Below are positions 18,255-27,137 of a stretch of DNA of 64,000 nucleotides, one piece after another (positions within the stretch are counted from its first letter, which is position 1; each line of letters begins with the position of its first letter). The position numbers and the translations under genes are program-made. The DNA is from Berryella intestinalis (GTDB lineage: Bacteria > Actinomycetota > Coriobacteriia > Coriobacteriales > Eggerthellaceae). The notes under the pieces were generated by a model. That model saw nothing but the letters and a program-made list of their open reading frames with translations, ran no database searches and was not told the DNA's origin. The stretch spans positions 868,001 to 932,000 of the forward strand of contig NZ_CP009302.1 of assembly GCF_000814825.1 (NCBI RefSeq). The letters are read 5' to 3'.

Positions 18255-20699
18255 GTGGCGAAACCGTCGTCGCTTAAGAGAACCAGCAAACCGGCTTCGC
18301 GCCCGAAGGCGCGCGCCGCGGCACCCCAGGAGAAGGCGGCCCGCAAAGCGGCCGCCTCTTCGCGCGCACGGGCGCCCGAACCCCAACAGGCCCCGGTCTT
18401 GGAGGAGCGGGCGCGCCGCGACATCGCGGGCATCTCGTTCATCGTGCTGGGCGTGGCCTTCCTCCTGATAGCGCTCGTTCCCGGTTCGGCGGTCGTGACC
18501 TCGGCGCTGTCCACGGTCATCAAGCTGCTCGTCGGCGTGGGATCCTATCTTCTGCCCCTGCTCCTGTTCGTGGTGGGTGCGTGCTTCCTCGTGCGCATCG
18601 ACAACGGCAGGGTCCCGGCGCGTCTCGCGATCGGGCTGGGGATCATCTTCTTCGCGCTGCTCGTGATCCTCTCGCTGTTCACGCCCTACCTGGCTTCCGA
18701 CGGCGCCGTTCCCAGCCTGATGTTCGACGAGAACCAGCTGAAGGCCCGAGGCGGGTATTTCGGAGCGGGCTTCGCCTGGGTCGGCCTCAACTTCCTGGGC
18801 TTTCCTGTCTCGCTCGTCATCATGGTGGGCGTGGTGCTCATCGGCCTGGCCGTGATCGGCCTGTCCGCCTCGCGCCTCGTCGAGCGCGTCCGCGAGAAGG
18901 GCCGTTCGCTGCGCTCCGGCGAAGACGACGACGCGGTCGTGCCCGCAGCGCCCTTCGGCGCTCCCCGTCCCGCCGCACCTCCGGCCGACGACCAGCCCAC
19001 GCGCGCGCTCGACCGATCCTCGGCCGAGGCGGAGCGCGGCCAGACGGTTCCCGTACCCGATTCCCGCGCCTTGCTTGAGCAGGCGCTGGGAAGCAGGCGC
19101 CAGGGCTCTTCGGGCAGGGCGTCCACGGGGGCGCTCACGCGCCGGCTCGGCCAAACCGAGGACCAGGCGGCGCCTGCGAAGCCCTCGGCGAAGAAGGCGC
19201 CCGCAGCCGGACCCGTGCCCGGTCCGAAGCCCCAGGACGGATTCGAGCTCCCCGCGATGGATCTTCTGAAGGTCAGCAAGAAGACCAAGAAGTCCCAGGC
19301 GTTCGCCGCAGAGCTGGCCGACACCGCCGCGCGCCTGCAGGGAACGCTCGAGGACTTCGGCATCATGGCCACGGTGGTCGACTGGATCGCCGGCCCGACG
19401 GTCACCCTGTTCGAGGTCGACCTCCCCGCAGGCGTGCGCGTCAACCGCATCACGAACCTCGGCGACGACATCGCCCTCGCGCTCGCTGCGCCGGGCGTGC
19501 GCATCTTCGCGCCCATCCCCGGCACGCACTACGTGGGCATCGAAGTCCCCAACATCACCCGCGAGAACGTCTTGCTGGGCGACATCCTCAAAGAGGCCAA
19601 GGGCGGCCCGCTCGAGATGGCGATAGGCAAAGACGTCGAAGGGCGGCCCATCGTGTCCGACCTGGCCAAGATGCCTCACCTGCTCATCGGCGGCACCACC
19701 GGTTCGGGCAAGTCGGTGGGCATCAACTCCATGATCATGTCCATGCTCATGCGCGCGACCCCCTCCGAAGTCCGCTTCATCATGATCGACCCCAAGCGCG
19801 TCGAGTTCACGCCCTACAACGGCATCCCGCACCTCTACGTGCCCGTGGTGACCGAACCCAAGGAGGCGGCCAGCGCCCTTTCCTGGGGGGTGGCCGAGAT
19901 GGAGCGCCGACTGAAGGTGTTCTCCAAGGTGGGCGCGCGCAACATCGGGCAGTACAACGACAAGGTGCAGTCGGGCCAGATCGACGCGGAGGAGTTCGAG
20001 GAGCTTCCCTACATCGTCATCATCATCGACGAGCTCGCCGACCTCATGATGAACGTCGGCAAGGAAGTGGAGTTCTCCATCAGCCGCATCGCCCAGCTCG
20101 CCCGAGCCGCCGGCATCCACCTCATCGTGGCCACGCAGCGCCCTTCCGCCAACGTGGTGACGGGTCTCATCAAGGCGAACATCACCAACCGCATGTCGTT
20201 CAACGTCGCTTCGGGCCTCGACAGCCGCGTCATCCTCGACACGGCCGGCGCCGAGAGCCTCATCGGCAACGGCGACCTGCTGCTGTCCAAGCCCGAGTTC
20301 GCCAAGCCCGTCCGCATCCAGGGCTGCTACGTGGGAGAAGACGAGATCTCGTCGGTGGTCGAGGCGATCAAGGCCCAGGGCGAGCCCGAGTACCACAACG
20401 ACATCCTCAAGACCAACCTCATCACGCTCGGCGCGTCCCAGCCCGACGGATCCGGCGGTTCGGTTGAAGATGACGACCCTCTGATCTGGGAGGCGGCCGA
20501 GATCGTGGTGGCAACCGGCATGGGCTCCACCTCGAATATCCAGCGCAAGCTGAAAGTTGGCTATTCGCGCGCCGGACGTATAATGGACATGCTCGAGGAA
20601 AAGGGCGTCGTCGGCCCCGCGAACGGCAGCAAACCGCGCGACGTGCTGGTCGATGCCATGGAGCTCGAAACCCTCAAGGCGTTCGAGCAGAACGACTAG
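18255..20699 (+). CDS. ftsK: DNA translocase FtsK/SpoIIIE
   Basis: Septal DNA pump that clears chromosomes during division. 814 residues: a basic Ala-rich N-terminus, four predicted membrane helices (about 60-200), a charged Pro/Ala linker (about 215-335), then the motor with Walker A GGTTGSGKSVGIN (about 479) and Walker B IVIIIDELADLMM, and the winged-helix gamma domain at the C-terminus (about 745-805) that reads polarity sequences. GTG start behind AAGGAGACGGGC. Confidence 0.96.
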   Translation: MAKPSSLKRTSKPASRPKARAAAPQEKAARKAAASSRARAPEPQQAPVLEERARRDIAGISFIVLGVAFLLIALVPGSAVVTSALSTVIKLLVGVGSYLLPLLLFVVGACFLVRIDNGRVPARLAIGLGIIFFALLVILSLFTPYLASDGAVPSLMFDENQLKARGGYFGAGFAWVGLNFLGFPVSLVIMVGVVLIGLAVIGLSASRLVERVREKGRSLRSGEDDDAVVPAAPFGAPRPAAPPADDQPTRALDRSSAEAERGQTVPVPDSRALLEQALGSRRQGSSGRASTGALTRRLGQTEDQAAPAKPSAKKAPAAGPVPGPKPQDGFELPAMDLLKVSKKTKKSQAFAAELADTAARLQGTLEDFGIMATVVDWIAGPTVTLFEVDLPAGVRVNRITNLGDDIALALAAPGVRIFAPIPGTHYVGIEVPNITRENVLLGDILKEAKGGPLEMAIGKDVEGRPIVSDLAKMPHLLIGGTTGSGKSVGINSMIMSMLMRATPSEVRFIMIDPKRVEFTPYNGIPHLYVPVVTEPKEAASALSWGVAEMERRLKVFSKVGARNIGQYNDKVQSGQIDAEEFEELPYIVIIIDELADLMMNVGKEVEFSISRIAQLARAAGIHLIVATQRPSANVVTGLIKANITNRMSFNVASGLDSRVILDTAGAESLIGNGDLLLSKPEFAKPVRIQGCYVGEDEISSVVEAIKAQGEPEYHNDILKTNLITLGASQPDGSGGSVEDDDPLIWEAAEIVVATGMGSTSNIQRKLKVGYSRAGRIMDMLEEKGVVGPANGSKPRDVLVDAMELETLKAFEQND

Positions 20700-20719
20700 G
20701 CTGAGAAGGAGCGTTAACC

Positions 20720-22019
20720 GTGTCGAAGAAATCTTCCGGAGCCGTGCTGCGCGAAGCGCGACGCGCGCGAGCGCCAGGGGCTCGACCTCGCCACCGTGGC
20801 CCGCCGTCTGCGCATCCGCGCCGACATCCTGCGCTCCATCGAGAGCGGCGACTTTTCGGTCATGCCCCCGCGCGGCTACACGCGCAACATGGTCAACGCC
20901 TATGCGCGCCTTCTGGGCCTGAATCCCACCGACATCGTCAACCAGTACCTCGAAGAGGCCTATGCCAACCAGGTCGAACGTGCGCGCAGCTCGTCGTCGG
21001 GCCGCAGGTTCGACATGAGTTCGCCCGAAAGCCGCCGCTCGTCGCGGCGCGCGCGCAGGGACGACGACGGGTTTTCGGCCGAGCCCGAGCGCCATCGCAG
21101 CGCCCTGGGACGCGACCTGTACGACGACCGTACCGAGTTCGCGCGGGCCGACTACGGCCTGAACGGCACGGTTCGCCGCACCCGGCGCAGCGCTCCGGAA
21201 TACGACGACGATTACGGGTTCCCCGCTTCGCGCTCGCGCACGCCGCGCGCGACGAACCACAAGGCGGTCCCCAATTCGTACACCAACCTGGTGTCCAGCC
21301 CCGCCGTCCAGGGCGCGCTCCATTCGCGCCTTCCGTTCATCATCGGCGGCGTCGTTGCGCTCGCGGTGATCATAATCATCCTGGTCATGCTGTTCGGGCA
21401 CAAGCCCGCATCGACGGCTGCGGTGGATACGCTGCCGGTCACGGGCATCAGCGACACGACCGGCAGCTCGGAGGAGGCGTCGAGTACGACCGCGCCTGCG
21501 GCGACCCCCACCGAGACGGCGCCGACCAGCGCGTCGGTCACCTACGCGGTCGAGGGGGCCGGTCAGGCCTGCTACGTCGAGATCTACGTCGATGACAAGC
21601 TCGAGAACGCCCAGACGCTCATCGGGCCGACGTCCCAGAACGTATCGGTTACGGGCAAGTGGGTCATCACCACCTGGGCGGCCGACGCCCTCAAGCTCAC
21701 GGTCGACGGCAAGGAGGTCACCCTCGCCTCCGACGCGAACTACAACGGCATGTACTCCTATACCGTGAACTTCCCCCAGATCCTCGAGGAATGGAACAAG
21801 GCGCACGGCATCGCGACCTCGTCGTCTTCCACCGGCTCTTCGTCAGGCTCGTCGGCTGCGGCGGGCACGAGCGCCCAGGGCTCCTCGACGGGAGGGACGT
21901 CGTCTGCGCAATCTTCGGCGAACGGCGGCTCGTCGGCCTCTTCGACCCCGGCAAACGGGTCGGTTGCGGCGGTGGTCCAGCAGAATTCGGCGGGCGCCCA
22001 GGCGCCGGCCTCCAACTAG
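20720..22019 (+). CDS. RodZ-like HTH/membrane protein, probable single-base frameshift near the N-terminus
   Basis: Encodes a cytoplasmic HTH_25 domain of the RodZ type, a long Arg/Ser/Asp-rich linker, one membrane helix (IIGGVVALAVIIIILVML, bases about 21340-21395), an outer beta domain (SVTYAVEGAGQACYVEIYVD onward, DUF4115-like) and a Ser/Thr/Gly tail. RodZ links MreB-driven wall synthesis to the membrane. The GTG at 20720 has a good ribosome site (AGAAGGAG), but that frame loses homology after VLREARR; the match resumes one base later as ERQGLDLATVARRLRI. Dropping one base in the GCGACGCGCGCGAG tract (about 20757-20771) restores one 1299-base gene. Alternatively translation starts at the GTG at 20796, removing the first HTH helix. 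Sequencing error, real mutation or later start cannot be separated here. Confidence 0.75.
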
Positions 22020-22042
22020 CTTTCAGAGAGAGGTTTGTTTCC

Positions 22043-22540
22043 ATGGCAAAGGAATCCAGTTTCGACATCGTGTCCACGGTCGATATCCAGGAGGTCGATA
22101 ACGCCTTCCAGCAGGCCAAAAAGGAGCTGGCTCAGCGCTACGACCTCAAAGACTCGGGCGCGACGATCGCGTTTGACAAAGGCGGCAAGACCATGACGGT
22201 CCACGCCCCCAGCGACTTCGTCGCCGGCCAGGTGATCGACGTTGTTTCATCCAAACTGGTCAAGCGGGGGATCGACCTCGCTGCGGTCAAATGGGGCGCA
22301 CCCCAGGCCGCCGCGGGCTCGACCGTGGTGAGGACCGCCTCCATCGTCGAAGGGATCGACAAGGAGACCGCGGGGCGCATCAACAAGGACATCAAAGCCG
22401 AGAAGTTCAAGGCCAAGGTGACCATCGACGGAGACAAGCTGCGCGTCAGCTCGGCGTCGCGCGATGTGCTGCAAGACGTGATCGCCTTCGTCAAGTCGAA
22501 GGACTACGGTCAGCCCCTCCAGTTCAACAACTACCGCTAG
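22043..22540 (+). CDS. yajQ: YajQ family nucleotide-binding protein
   Basis: 165 residues matching the YajQ family throughout: SFDIVSTVDIQEVDNAFQQA at the start, the ERYDLKDS-like QRYDLKDSGATI block, and the C-terminal DVLQDVIAFVKSKDYGQPLQFNNYR. Homologues bind cyclic di-GMP or other nucleotides and RNA; the ligand here is not known. Start is the ATG at 22043 behind AGAGAGAGG. It is flanked by the RodZ-like gene and rimO. Confidence 0.93.
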   Translation: MAKESSFDIVSTVDIQEVDNAFQQAKKELAQRYDLKDSGATIAFDKGGKTMTVHAPSDFVAGQVIDVVSSKLVKRGIDLAAVKWGAPQAAAGSTVVRTASIVEGIDKETAGRINKDIKAEKFKAKVTIDGDKLRVSSASRDVLQDVIAFVKSKDYGQPLQFNNYR

Positions 22541-22552
22541 GTCCGTTTTCGC

Positions 22553-23899
22553 ATGCAGCTTTCACAACGTATGGCAACGGCCAAATCCGTCTCGTTCATC
22601 ACCATGGGATGCGCGAAAAACGAGGTGGATACTTCCCGTATGCGCTCCCACCTGCTTAAAGCGGGCTATTCCGTCTCCGAGGACCCCGAAGCGGCCGATG
22701 CCGTCATCGTGAACACCTGCTCGTTCATCCAGGCGGCGACCGAGGAGAGCATCGAGGCGATCCTCGAGGTGGCGGATTTCGACAGCGTCCGAAGCGGCCG
22801 GGCCCATCTCGTGGTATCGGGCTGCATGCCCGCCCGATACGGAGACGAGCTCGCCTCCGAGATCACGGAGGCCGGCGCCTTCGTGCCGTGCTCCAAGGAA
22901 GACGATATCGTCGCGGTGATGGACGGCTTGTTCGGTCTGGACCGGGCAGAGCTCGGCTACCTCGACGCCGCATCCGGCGTCGTGCTCGATCCCGCCCCGG
23001 TGTCCTCTTACGTCAAGATATCGGACGGCTGCAACCGCTTCTGCTCGTTCTGCTCGATTCCCTACATCCGCGGCCGCTACCGCAGTTTCGAGTACGGCGA
23101 GATCGAGGCGCAGGTCGACGACCTCGTGCGGCGCGGGTCGCGCGAGATCGTGCTGATCGCCCAGGACACCGGCCGGTGGGGCGACGACTTCGAAGAGCCT
23201 CGGACCCTCGCGCAGCTCGTATCCGACCTCGCCGATCGCTTTCCCGATATCTGGCTGCGGCTGATGTACATCCAGCCCGAGGGCGTGACCGACGAGCTCA
23301 TCGAGGCCATCGCGTCGCACGACAATGTATGCGATTACTTCGACATACCGTTTCAGCACGTCAATCCGCGGTTGCTCAAGCTCATGCGGCGCAAGGGGTC
23401 GATCGGGGAGTTCGATCGGCTCGTGCAGCGCATTCGGGCGCGCATTCCGGATGCCGCGCTGCGCACGACGTTCATCGCGGGTTTTCCCGGCGAGACCGAA
23501 GAGGAGTTCGAGGAGCTGCTGGATTACGTGTCCGAGTGCGACCTGGACTACATCGGGGTCTTCCCGTATTCGCGCGAGGAGGGCACCCACGCGTTCGAGC
23601 TTCCCGGCCAGATCGACGAGGACGAGAAGCACGATCGAGCCCAGCGCCTGCGCGAGCTCGCCGACGCGGTGTGCTCCGCCCGCATCTCCTCGCGCGTGGG
23701 AAGCAGGCGCAGGGTGCTCGTGTGCGGGGAAGAGGAAGACGGCCAGGTCTTCGGCCGGGCCATGTGCCAGGCTCCCGACGTCGACGGCGTGACCTACCTC
23801 GATGAGGGGAATCCGGGCGACGTCGTCGAGGCGCTCATCGAGGAAACGCTGCTCTACGAGATGGAAGGGAGCGTGTCGCCGTGCAACGACGCCCAGTAG
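22553..23899 (+). CDS. rimO: Ribosomal protein S12 methylthiotransferase RimO
   Basis: Radical-SAM enzyme that methylthiolates the conserved Asp of S12. MTTase domain begins VSFITMGCAKNEVDTSRM, the RimO form; the radical-SAM triad is C160, C164, C167 in DGCNRFCSFCSIPYIRGRYRS; a C-terminal TRAM region follows. 448 residues from the ATG at 22553; an ATG at 22571 is also possible because neither has a strong ribosome site. The 3' end overlaps the next gene by 19 bases. Confidence 0.94.
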   Translation: MQLSQRMATAKSVSFITMGCAKNEVDTSRMRSHLLKAGYSVSEDPEAADAVIVNTCSFIQAATEESIEAILEVADFDSVRSGRAHLVVSGCMPARYGDELASEITEAGAFVPCSKEDDIVAVMDGLFGLDRAELGYLDAASGVVLDPAPVSSYVKISDGCNRFCSFCSIPYIRGRYRSFEYGEIEAQVDDLVRRGSREIVLIAQDTGRWGDDFEEPRTLAQLVSDLADRFPDIWLRLMYIQPEGVTDELIEAIASHDNVCDYFDIPFQHVNPRLLKLMRRKGSIGEFDRLVQRIRARIPDAALRTTFIAGFPGETEEEFEELLDYVSECDLDYIGVFPYSREEGTHAFELPGQIDEDEKHDRAQRLRELADAVCSARISSRVGSRRRVLVCGEEEDGQVFGRAMCQAPDVDGVTYLDEGNPGDVVEALIEETLLYEMEGSVSPCNDAQ

Positions 23900-25059
23900 C
23901 GAAGGCCCCGCAGGTAAGCCCCGAGGCCGTGCTCACGCCCGCCAACGTCGTAACCGTGGTGAGGATCGCGCTCGTTCCGGTGTTCGTGCTGGTCCTGCTC
24001 AGCCCCTGGCCGGAGTGGCTCAACGTGGCCGCCGTCACCGCCGATACCCAGCGCCTGCTCGCAGCCGGCGTGTTCATCGTCATCTCGGCCACCGACTGGC
24101 TCGACGGGTACCTCGCGCGCAGCCGTAACGAGGTGACGAATTTCGGCAAGTTCATGGATCCGCTCGCCGACAAGATCCTCGTCGCCGCGGCGCTTCTCGC
24201 CCTGATCGAGCTCGACGCCCTGCCGACCTGGGTGGTCCTCATCATCCTCACGCGGGAGTTCATCGTGTCGGGCGTGCGGATGATGGCCGCCAGCGAAGGG
24301 GTCGTCATCGCGGCCAGCTACATCGGCAAGTTCAAAACCGTTTTCCAGATGGTCGCGATCGTGCTGTTCACCGTGCAGGATTCCGATCTCATCCGATTCG
24401 TGTCGAGCGCGCTTTCCGACAGCATGTGGTGCATAAGCTGGGTGGTCATGATCGTCGCCCTGATCCTTACCGTCGGGTCGATGATCGACTACGTCGCCAA
24501 AGCGCGCGACATCATCGGCCTGTCGTCGTTTCACCGCAAAAAGAACCGCAGGGGAGACGACGAGGCCGTTCCCGCGAGCATCGAAGAGCTGGCCTCGTCC
24601 ATCGTCGAGCACGCGCGCCTTCAGGGCCGCACCGTCGGGACGGCGGAGAGCTTGACGGGCGGTTTGATCGCAGGCGCGCTGACGTCGGTTCCCGGTTCGT
24701 CGGCGGTGGTCAAAGGATCGGTGGTGAGCTACGTCGACGAGGTGAAGCACGCGGTGCTCGGGGTCGAGGAGCGCGTGCTGGAAACCGACGGCGCCGTTTC
24801 GCGCCGCTGCGCCGAGCAGATGGCGCAGGGCGCGCGCGAGCAGCTGGGCGCGAACCTGGCGGTGTCGGTCACCGGCATCGCGGGTCCCACCGGCGCCGAG
24901 CCCGGCAAGCCCGTGGGAACCGTCTGGATGGGTCTTGCCTCCGACAAGGGAGTGAAAAGCTTCGAGTTCCATTTCCAGGGCGATCGGGACGAGGTGCGCG
25001 AACAGACCGTCGCCGCTGCGCTCTCGGCTCTTCTGGGCAAGCTGAGGGAAACGGCCTAA
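23881..25059 (+). CDS. pgsA: Phosphatidylglycerophosphate synthase fused to CinA-type nicotinamide-nucleotide amidase
   Basis: One 392-residue frame with two enzymes. Residues about 18-210 are a CDP-alcohol phosphatidyltransferase of the PgsA type (several membrane helices and the full motif DGx2ARx8Gx3Dx3D in DWLDGYLARSRNEVTNFGK), which makes phosphatidylglycerophosphate. After a short charged linker (HRKKNRRGDDEA), residues about 235-388 form a CinA C-terminal domain (ESLTGGLIAGALTSVPGSS, VSVTGIAGPTGAEPGKPVGTVW), the PncC-type deamidase of NMN. The genes are often neighbours (pgsA-cinA-recA); here they are joined without a stop codon, next to recA. GTG start inside the rimO end. Confidence 0.93.
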   Translation: MQRRPVAKAPQVSPEAVLTPANVVTVVRIALVPVFVLVLLSPWPEWLNVAAVTADTQRLLAAGVFIVISATDWLDGYLARSRNEVTNFGKFMDPLADKILVAAALLALIELDALPTWVVLIILTREFIVSGVRMMAASEGVVIAASYIGKFKTVFQMVAIVLFTVQDSDLIRFVSSALSDSMWCISWVVMIVALILTVGSMIDYVAKARDIIGLSSFHRKKNRRGDDEAVPASIEELASSIVEHARLQGRTVGTAESLTGGLIAGALTSVPGSSAVVKGSVVSYVDEVKHAVLGVEERVLETDGAVSRRCAEQMAQGAREQLGANLAVSVTGIAGPTGAEPGKPVGTVWMGLASDKGVKSFEFHFQGDRDEVREQTVAAALSALLGKLRETA

Positions 25060-25257
25060 GCGGCATCGCCCGAGGGGCCCTTCGACTCGATGCGGGCTTT
25101 CCTGTCGGGAAAACCCGCGTTCCGGCCGGCTTTCGGTTGGGAAGCGCGCAGCGCGCGGATCGGTCCGTGCGGGCTTTTCGGCGCATTTCCGTCTGACTTT
25201 CGTTGGCTGGTTGTCGGACTCTTCCTTCAAACTTACGGCACAAGGTCGATTGCGATA

Positions 25258-25286
25258 TTGACACAAACAAATGTTCGAGTAATAAT
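25258..25286 (+). promoter_or_regulatory. recA promoter with LexA box in the spacer
   Basis: TTGACA at 25258-25263 and AATAAT at 25281-25286 (17-base spacer; TAATAA with 16 is equivalent). The spacer contains CAAACAAATGTTCG (25264-25277), one base away from the GAAC-N4-GTTC box family found three times at lexA in this window. LexA bound here would block polymerase directly. The rest of 25060-25317 has no gene I can support. Confidence 0.8.
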
Positions 25287-25317
25287 GATCGCCGTGTTGC
25301 GAAGAGAAGGTGTGCAT

Positions 25318-26376
25318 ATGAGCGAAGAAAAAGAGAAGATGGTCAAGCTGACCACCGACCAGATCGAGTCGAAGTTCGGCAAACACGCCATCATGAAGCT
25401 GGGGGAAAGCGAGAAGGACCTCACGCTCGGGGCGATTCCCACGGGCGCTCTGCCCTTGGACGCCGCGCTGGGCATCGGGGGCGTGCCGCGCGGGCGCATC
25501 GTGGAGGTCTACGGCCCTGAATCCAGCGGCAAGACCACGCTCGCCCTGCAGATACTCGCCGAGGCCCAGGCGCTGGGCGGCATCGTGGCGTTCATCGACG
25601 CCGAGCACGCGCTCGATCCCGTGTACGCCGCGCGTCTGGGGGTCGACGTCGACGAGCTGCTCATCGCGCAGCCCGACACCGGCGAGCAGGCGCTCGAGAT
25701 CTGCGATATGCTCGTTCGCTCGGGTGCCATCGACTGCGTGGTCGTCGACTCGGTCGCCGCGCTCGTCCCGCGCGCAGAGATCGAAGGCGAGATAGGCGAT
25801 TCTACGGTGGGCCTTCAGGCAAGGCTGATGTCCCAGGCGCTCAGAAAGCTCGCCGGATCGCTTTCCAAGTCCAACACCACGTGCATCTTCATCAACCAGC
25901 TGCGCGAGAAGATCGGCGTCATGTTCGGGAGCCCCGAAACCACGCCGGGCGGTCGCGCCCTCAAGTTCTTCTCCAGCGTCCGCATCGACATACGCCGCAT
26001 CGAGACCATCAAGAAGGGCAGCGATGTGGTCGGCAACCACGTTAGGGCCAAGGTCGTCAAGAACAAGGTGGCACCGCCTTTCAGGCAGGCCGAGTTCGAC
26101 ATCATGTACGGGGAGGGCATATCGAAGGAGGGCTGCGTCCTCGATATGGCGGTCGAGGCCGGCGTGGCCAAGAAGAGCGGGGCTTGGTACACCTACGGCG
26201 AGGAGCGCTTGGGCCAGGGCCGCGAGGCGGCGAAGGAAACGCTGCGGGCCAACCCCGAACTGCGCGACGAGATCGAGACCAAGGTGCGCGTTTCGTTCGA
26301 CATTCCTGTCATCACGGCGAGCGAGGACTCCGCAAGCGAGATGAAGCCCCAGCCGAAGCCCGCTAAGAAGCGCTAG
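25318..26376 (+). CDS. recA: Recombinase RecA
   Basis: Central recombinase and LexA co-protease. 352 residues with Walker [10 protein letters not shown] (about 66-74), the Walker [10 protein letters not shown], the L1/L2 DNA-binding loops including [34 protein letters not shown] in two parts, and the C-terminal [18 protein letters not shown] region. The ATG at 25318 follows GAGAAGG; an open frame runs upstream over the promoter and is not coding. recX follows two bases downstream. Expression is expected to rise on DNA damage because of the box in the promoter. Confidence 0.98.
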   Translation: MSEEKEKMVKLTTDQIESKFGKHAIMKLGESEKDLTLGAIPTGALPLDAALGIGGVPRGRIVEVYGPESSGKTTLALQILAEAQALGGIVAFIDAEHALDPVYAARLGVDVDELLIAQPDTGEQALEICDMLVRSGAIDCVVVDSVAALVPRAEIEGEIGDSTVGLQARLMSQALRKLAGSLSKSNTTCIFINQLREKIGVMFGSPETTPGGRALKFFSSVRIDIRRIETIKKGSDVVGNHVRAKVVKNKVAPPFRQAEFDIMYGEGISKEGCVLDMAVEAGVAKKSGAWYTYGEERLGQGREAAKETLRANPELRDEIETKVRVSFDIPVITASEDSASEMKPQPKPAKKR

Positions 26377-26378
26377 CC

Positions 26379-26942
26379 ATGATGAAGCGCGACGTCGTCG
26401 AGTCCATGCAGAGGCGCATGGACTCGATCATCGCCGACCGAGCCGGTGCAGCGGAAGCCTCCGACAAGGCGCCCGACGCCCCGTCTGCCGCCGACGCGTT
26501 CGCCCGGCTGTTCCGCATAGTGTCCAACCGGGATCGGTCGGAACGCGATGCGCGCCGGCGCCTCTCCGATGCGGGTTTTTCGGAAGAGGACGTCGATCGG
26601 GCTGTGGAGAGGGCCCGCAACGCCGGCATCCTCGACGACCTGAGGTTCGCCGATCTCCTTATTCGGAGCCGCATATCCCAGGGCAGGGGGCGTGCGGGAA
26701 TCGAGCGCGAGCTAGCTGACCAGGGCATCGACGTCGATGCCGTCTCCGGTTGGCCCGACGAGTACTTCGATGACGGCCGAAGCGAACTCGAGCGCGCTCT
26801 GTCCCTGCTGGATCGGAAACCTCCCACCGCCAAGAACAAGCGCGAGGCCGCGTATCGGAGGCTCGTGGGAAAAGGGTTTTCCAGCAGCGTGGCATCGGAG
26901 GCGGCGCGCACGTTCGCTTTTTCCCAATTGCGGGAAGATTAG
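26379..26942 (+). CDS. recX: Regulatory protein RecX
   Basis: RecA filament inhibitor. 187 residues with an N-terminal extension of about 45 residues, then the tandem three-helix repeats of RecX, recognisable from RDRSERDARRRLSDAGFSEE, AGILDDLRFADLLIRSR and the C-terminal YRRLVGKGFSSSVASEA. Starts two bases after recA, the classic recA-recX coupling; it should share the SOS promoter. Confidence 0.92.
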   Translation: MMKRDVVESMQRRMDSIIADRAGAAEASDKAPDAPSAADAFARLFRIVSNRDRSERDARRRLSDAGFSEEDVDRAVERARNAGILDDLRFADLLIRSRISQGRGRAGIERELADQGIDVDAVSGWPDEYFDDGRSELERALSLLDRKPPTAKNKREAAYRRLVGKGFSSSVASEAARTFAFSQLRED

Positions 26943-27137
26943 CCGAAACGCCCGTCTTTCAGCTTCCGAAAACGCTCATTTACCAGTATCATGTAGCAAC
27001 ATGAGATTATTTGCCCTTAACGGGTTTTTGAATATCTAACCTAATAGATCATCACCTTAAGAGCATCTAACTCTCTTGGCGACCCTTGGTCGCACCCTAA
27101 ATGACTATGAATTCAGACGAACAGCGGGAGGGTTGAG

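Noticed and set aside
18156-21806. Very long open frame (over 1200 codons) on the minus strand opposite ftsK
   Set aside because: Lies antisense to ftsK and the RodZ-like gene, is His/Arg/Asp/Gly-rich without any domain, and reflects the third-position GC bias of the real genes. Similar shadow frames opposite pnp (9727-12006), the PH genes (12007-14193) and the ilv operon (plus strand, 52297-55058) were rejected for the same reason.
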